Below are positions 61,246 to 64,000 of a stretch of 64,000 nt of DNA, piece after piece. Within the stretch, counting starts at the first letter, position 1; each line of letters begins with the position of its first letter. A program made the translations under genes and the position numbers. The stretch covers positions 2,790,001 through 2,854,000 of the forward strand of contig OZ250159.1 in the NCBI GenBank assembly GCA_965237785.1, in the 5' to 3' direction. The DNA is from UBA6522 sp965237785. Lineage in GTDB: Bacteria > Pseudomonadota > Gammaproteobacteria > Steroidobacterales > Rariloculaceae. Under the pieces are notes generated by a model, which saw only the letters and a program-made list of their open reading frames with translations, did not search any database and was not told where the DNA came from.

Positions 61246-61989
61246 TCACGGCATGAATCGGCCGCCGCTGACGTGCACAGTCTGGCCCGTCACGTACTGC
61301 TCGCCGGGATCTGCGAGCGGCAGCACGGCATTGGCGACATCCGCGGGCCGCCCGAGCGCGTATTCCTTTTGATCGGCAAACCGCGGCTCTGCCTGCCCGG
61401 CCCTGCGCTCCGTGTCGATTGTCCCAGGCACGACGCAGTTGGCGCGGATACGCCCCAAACCTTCTTCGGCCAGCGCCCGCGTCAGGCCGATCAAGCCGGC
61501 CTTGGCTGCAACGACGTGCGCTCGATGCTTCGCCGGGCGATGCGCGCTGAGGCCGCCGATGTTGACGATTGCGCCGTTGCGCTTGCCGGGCAAGCGGCGA
61601 AAAAGTTCGCGCGAGGTCAGAAACGCACCCGTCATGATGACGTCCACGGTTGCGGTCCATGTCTCGCGACTCATGGTCTCCAGCGGCTCGTAAGGGCGAA
61701 CGGCCGCGTTGTTGATCAGAATGGAGACCGGGCCGAACCGCGCTTCGATTTCGTCGTAGCCGGCCACGACGGCGCTCTCGTCCTCGACCCTTACCAGCCA
61801 GCCCATCGCGGCGCCGCCACCGCCGCCCAGGGCGAGGAGCGCGGTATCGAGCGCGCCGCGATCGGAGCCGCCCCAAATGCAGACGCGCGCACCCGCCGCA
61901 TGCAACGCTTTCGCTATCGCCAGGCCGATGTTCCGGCTACCGCCCGTCACCAGGGCGACTTCATTGCTGAGATCGATCCGATAGGTCAC
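61246..61989 (-). CDS. SDR family oxidoreductase lacking the catalytic tyrosine
   Basis: The 247-residue protein starts at a GTG (61989); earlier frame codons have no homology. It has the SDR cofactor motif T-G-G-S-R-N-I-G, N-N-A-A, and the C-terminal V-P-G-T-I-D-T and S-G-G-R-F. The active-site region reads N-I-G-G-L-S-A-H then A-H-V-V-A-A-K: the lysine of Y-x-x-x-K is present but Val replaces Tyr. It may still bind NAD(P) or use another acid/base. It lies 71 nt upstream of tctC on the same strand, so it probably starts the transporter operon. Confidence 0.87.
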   Translation of the reverse strand: MTYRIDLSNEVALVTGGSRNIGLAIAKALHAAGARVCIWGGSDRGALDTALLALGGGGGAAMGWLVRVEDESAVVAGYDEIEARFGPVSILINNAAVRPYEPLETMSRETWTATVDVIMTGAFLTSRELFRRLPGKRNGAIVNIGGLSAHRPAKHRAHVVAAKAGLIGLTRALAEEGLGRIRANCVVPGTIDTERRAGQAEPRFADQKEYALGRPADVANAVLPLADPGEQYVTGQTVHVSGGRFMP

Positions 61990-62166
61990 GAACGACTCTC
62001 GCCGCCAGCACAGCGCAAGAGTGTAGCGCGGAAACTTCGCCCATGTTCGCCGCGAGTGCGTTGAGGCACCGCCGCAGCGAGGCAGCACGGCCCCACGGTG
62101 CTTGACAGGACGAGTGTTCTATTCGACAGTCAGGATCCGCTGTCAAACGGCAACCAGGGGGGGATC

Positions 62167-63621
62167 ATGCGCCCGTCAATTTTCGATAGAAACGAACTTC
62201 CGGCCGCACTCGCTGCCATTCTGTTGTGCACTCTGGGCGCGGGCGCACACGCGCAAGACCCCGCCGAGGGCGAGGAGGCGCTGAACATGCGGCTCGTGGG
62301 CTACAACGACCTGCAGGGTCGCAGCGCCTACCAGCCGATCGTTCAGCAGCAGGGCGACCGCTGGATCGCGTACATCGGCCATCATGCCGGCCGCCACGAC
62401 AATCCGCTCAGCGGCGCCGAAGAGGGCAACGGCACCTCGATTCTGGACGTCACCGATCCGGCGAATCCTCAATATCTCTTCCACATCCCGGGCGGCGAAG
62501 GCGACAGCGAAGCCCAGATGGTGCGTACGTGCGAAGGCAGCGATCTGCCCGGCGGTGTCGACGGCGACGTCTACCTGCTGCGAGCGATGGGCCGAAACGG
62601 GCACCAGGTCTGGAACGTGACCGCGCCGGAGAATCCGGTGCTGGTCTCGGCCATGGAAGAAGAGGGGCTGGTCGACACCCACAAGAGCTGGTGGGAATGC
62701 GATACCGGCATTGCCTATCTCGTCTCCGGCGTCCCGGATTGGGCGCCGCGGCGCATGACCCAGGTGTACGATCTCTCGGACCCCGCCGAGCCGCGGTTCA
62801 TACGTAATTTCGGACTGCCCGGGCAGCAGCCCGGCGCGCCCAACCACGAAGAGATGGGCAACTACGAACTGCATGGCCCGATCGCGGTCGGCGACCGGGT
62901 CTACTTCGGTTACGGCACTTTTCTGAACGGCGTCATCCAGATCATCGATCGAGACAGGTTGGTCCGCGGCAATCCCGCCATCGCGGACCCGTTCGAACCG
63001 ACGGACGAGAATCTGGAATACCCGGTCATTACGACCATGTACACAGGCTCCCGGCTCGGCGCGCATACGGCGTTCCCGGTGCTCGGAATTGAGGTCCCCG
63101 AGTTTGCCGACAATTCGGAAGGCGGCACCCGCGACATGCTCCTGGTCGTCGGCGAATCGCTGCGCAATGAGTGCCTCGAGAACCGGCAGATGATGTACAT
63201 GGTGGATATCACCGACGAAACCAGGCCGTGGCCGGTGGGCAACTTTCAGGTCCCCGAGGAGAGCGGCAATTTCTGCGAGCGCGGCGGACGATTCGGCACG
63301 CATTCCTCGAACGAGAACATGACGCCGATCTATTACGGCAAGGTCGTTTTCCTGGCGTATTTCAACGGCGGGGTCCGTGCCGTGGACATCCGCGATCCAT
63401 GGTCACCGAGCGAAATCGGTCATTACATTCCCGCGATCAACGAACGCACAACGCAGCGCTGCATCAACGTGGACGGGGCGGAACGCTGCAAGAAAGCCAT
63501 CCAGACGAACAACCTCGACGTGGACGATCGCGGCTATGTCTATGCGGTCGACCGCGCCAATACCGGGCTCCACATCGTCGAGCTGACCGGTTCGGCGCGC
63601 GAGGTCGCCGATTTCCAGTGA
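62167..63621 (+). CDS. Secreted LVIVD-type beta-propeller protein
   Basis: From the ATG at 62167 (G-rich ribosome site) the product is 484 residues with a signal peptide ending A-H-A-Q. The mature chain carries repeated blade-like segments typical of LVIVD repeats: S-I-L-D-V-T-D-P-A-N-P, V-W-N-V-T-A-P-E-N-P, V-Y-D-L-S-D-P-A-E-P, V-D-I-R-D-P-W-S-P. Such propellers are binding scaffolds at the cell surface or periplasm; no enzymatic residue is evident. Its stop overlaps the start of the next ORF, suggesting co-translation. Confidence 0.82.
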   Translation: MRPSIFDRNELPAALAAILLCTLGAGAHAQDPAEGEEALNMRLVGYNDLQGRSAYQPIVQQQGDRWIAYIGHHAGRHDNPLSGAEEGNGTSILDVTDPANPQYLFHIPGGEGDSEAQMVRTCEGSDLPGGVDGDVYLLRAMGRNGHQVWNVTAPENPVLVSAMEEEGLVDTHKSWWECDTGIAYLVSGVPDWAPRRMTQVYDLSDPAEPRFIRNFGLPGQQPGAPNHEEMGNYELHGPIAVGDRVYFGYGTFLNGVIQIIDRDRLVRGNPAIADPFEPTDENLEYPVITTMYTGSRLGAHTAFPVLGIEVPEFADNSEGGTRDMLLVVGESLRNECLENRQMMYMVDITDETRPWPVGNFQVPEESGNFCERGGRFGTHSSNENMTPIYYGKVVFLAYFNGGVRAVDIRDPWSPSEIGHYIPAINERTTQRCINVDGAERCKKAIQTNNLDVDDRGYVYAVDRANTGLHIVELTGSAREVADFQ

Positions 63622-64000
63622 TGCCGCGCGTGCGAAGAGAGATGACGCGGGTGGTCGCGCTGCTTCTGGGCGGCAGCGCGATTCCGGCCATCGGCCGGTG
63701 CCACTGGGAAGGGATCGAGGCGGCGGACCCATCGACGCCCGCGGCCGTGTTGAGGTTTGAAAGCGCCGCAGCCCACTACTCCGAAGCGAATATCACGATG
63801 GTGCCCTGGCGCGCGCTATTTGCGGGCGATGGCGAGTCCGGGGAGGCAGCCGGGTCGCGTGCCCCCGAAGCCGGCGCGAATGCCGGATCGAGCGGCGCGG
63901 AAGCGCAATCAAGCGGTGCGGTCGCACGGTCAAGCGGTGCGGACACGCAATCGAGCGGCGCGGACGACACGCGGCCAGCCAGCACGGACGCGCGATCAAG
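63621..64000 (+). CDS. Hypothetical protein with S-S-G-A repeats, 5' part
   Basis: An ATG at 63621 overlaps the stop of the propeller gene (ATGA) and the frame stays open to the window edge, 126 codons. A hydrophobic stretch near residues 9-20 may be a signal. Residues 76 onward are Gly/Ala/Ser-rich, with four 7-residue units S-S-G-A-x-x-x encoded by 21-bp repeats (63888-63971). No family is recognised and the C-terminus is unseen. Confidence 0.55.
   Translation, partial: MPRVRREMTRVVALLLGGSAIPAIGRCHWEGIEAADPSTPAAVLRFESAAAHYSEANITMVPWRALFAGDGESGEAAGSRAPEAGANAGSSGAEAQSSGAVARSSGADTQSSGADDTRPASTDARS
63888..63971. repeat. Four-unit 21-bp tandem repeat
   Basis: Four 21-bp units beginning TC(A/G)AGCGG(C/T)GCGG run without gaps. 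The first nine bases of each are nearly constant, the last eight vary. They encode S-S-G-A plus three variable residues, forming a flexible linker in the partial ORF. Confidence 0.88.

Noticed and set aside
1..64000. tRNA genes, rRNA genes, prophage or insertion sequences
   Set aside because: I saw no cloverleaf-like segment with a T-loop, no rRNA signature, and no transposase or integrase sequence; a tRNA scan would be needed to exclude a cryptic one.

Overview
The window is high-GC bacterial chromosome from a gammaproteobacterium. From position 1 to about 38.7 kb its gene order follows a block conserved in Pseudomonas and relatives: a complete upstream half of the division and cell-wall (dcw) cluster, RNase P RNA, rsmI-lpoA-yraN-diaA, sspA-petCBA, a DegS/AlgW protease, murA-ibaG, kdsD-kdsC-lptC-lptA-lptB, rpoN-hpf and rapZ. 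meso-DAP-type MurE, Kdo synthesis and LPS transport show a Gram-negative envelope. The accessory genes (TonB receptor, sulfatase, DUF6152 proteins, MmgE/PrpD, a tripartite tricarboxylate transporter) suggest an uncultured, probably marine heterotroph; that habitat is inference.

Layout. 1-12.97 kb (minus): mraZ-rsmH-ftsL-ftsI-murE-murF-mraY-murD-ftsW-murG-murC-murB, mostly with stop/start overlaps, headed by a clear sigma70-type promoter and three MraZ boxes; murB runs off the window. 13.1-16.7 kb: rnpB, rsmI, lpoA, yraN, diaA. 16.7-27.3 kb: an accessory island lying where relatives carry dolP-sspB. It holds an exported MmgE/PrpD protein, a TonB-dependent receptor preceded by a 22-codon ORF, YceI, an atypical sulfatase and several DUF6152-related genes. 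27.3-29.7 kb: sspA and petC are intact, but petB and petA carry two internal deletions. 29.9-38.7 kb: envelope, LPS and sigma54 backbone, with ptsN and npr missing. 38.7-46.1 kb: an amine/amino-acid-type FAD oxidase, then pyk, pgk, gapA and tkt. 46.3-48.3 kb: another DUF6152 protein, a repeat-built coiled-coil membrane protein and a graveyard of antitoxin, PIN toxin and YgjP peptidase fragments. 48.4-52.6 kb: a MacA/MacB-like ABC export system with two permeases. 52.6-56.0 kb: an M3 peptidase lipoprotein and an orphan membrane protein. 56.1-62.0 kb: a catabolic operon with an SDR, TctC, TctB, TctA and a second MmgE/PrpD. 62.2-64 kb: an LVIVD-type secreted protein and a partial repeat-bearing ORF.

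Two features run through the accessory DNA. First, several genes have lost an internal block while both flanks remain (petA/petB, petB again, toxin/YgjP, YgjP again, a DUF6152-type gene); this is either strong deletional decay or an assembly/strain-mixture effect. Second, short tandem repeats, many with a 12-bp period, sit at gene ends and intercistronic gaps. The best candidate for an undescribed system is the 16.7-27.3 kb island, in which DUF6152 and its partner domain occur both fused and as adjacent separate genes beside a TonB receptor.
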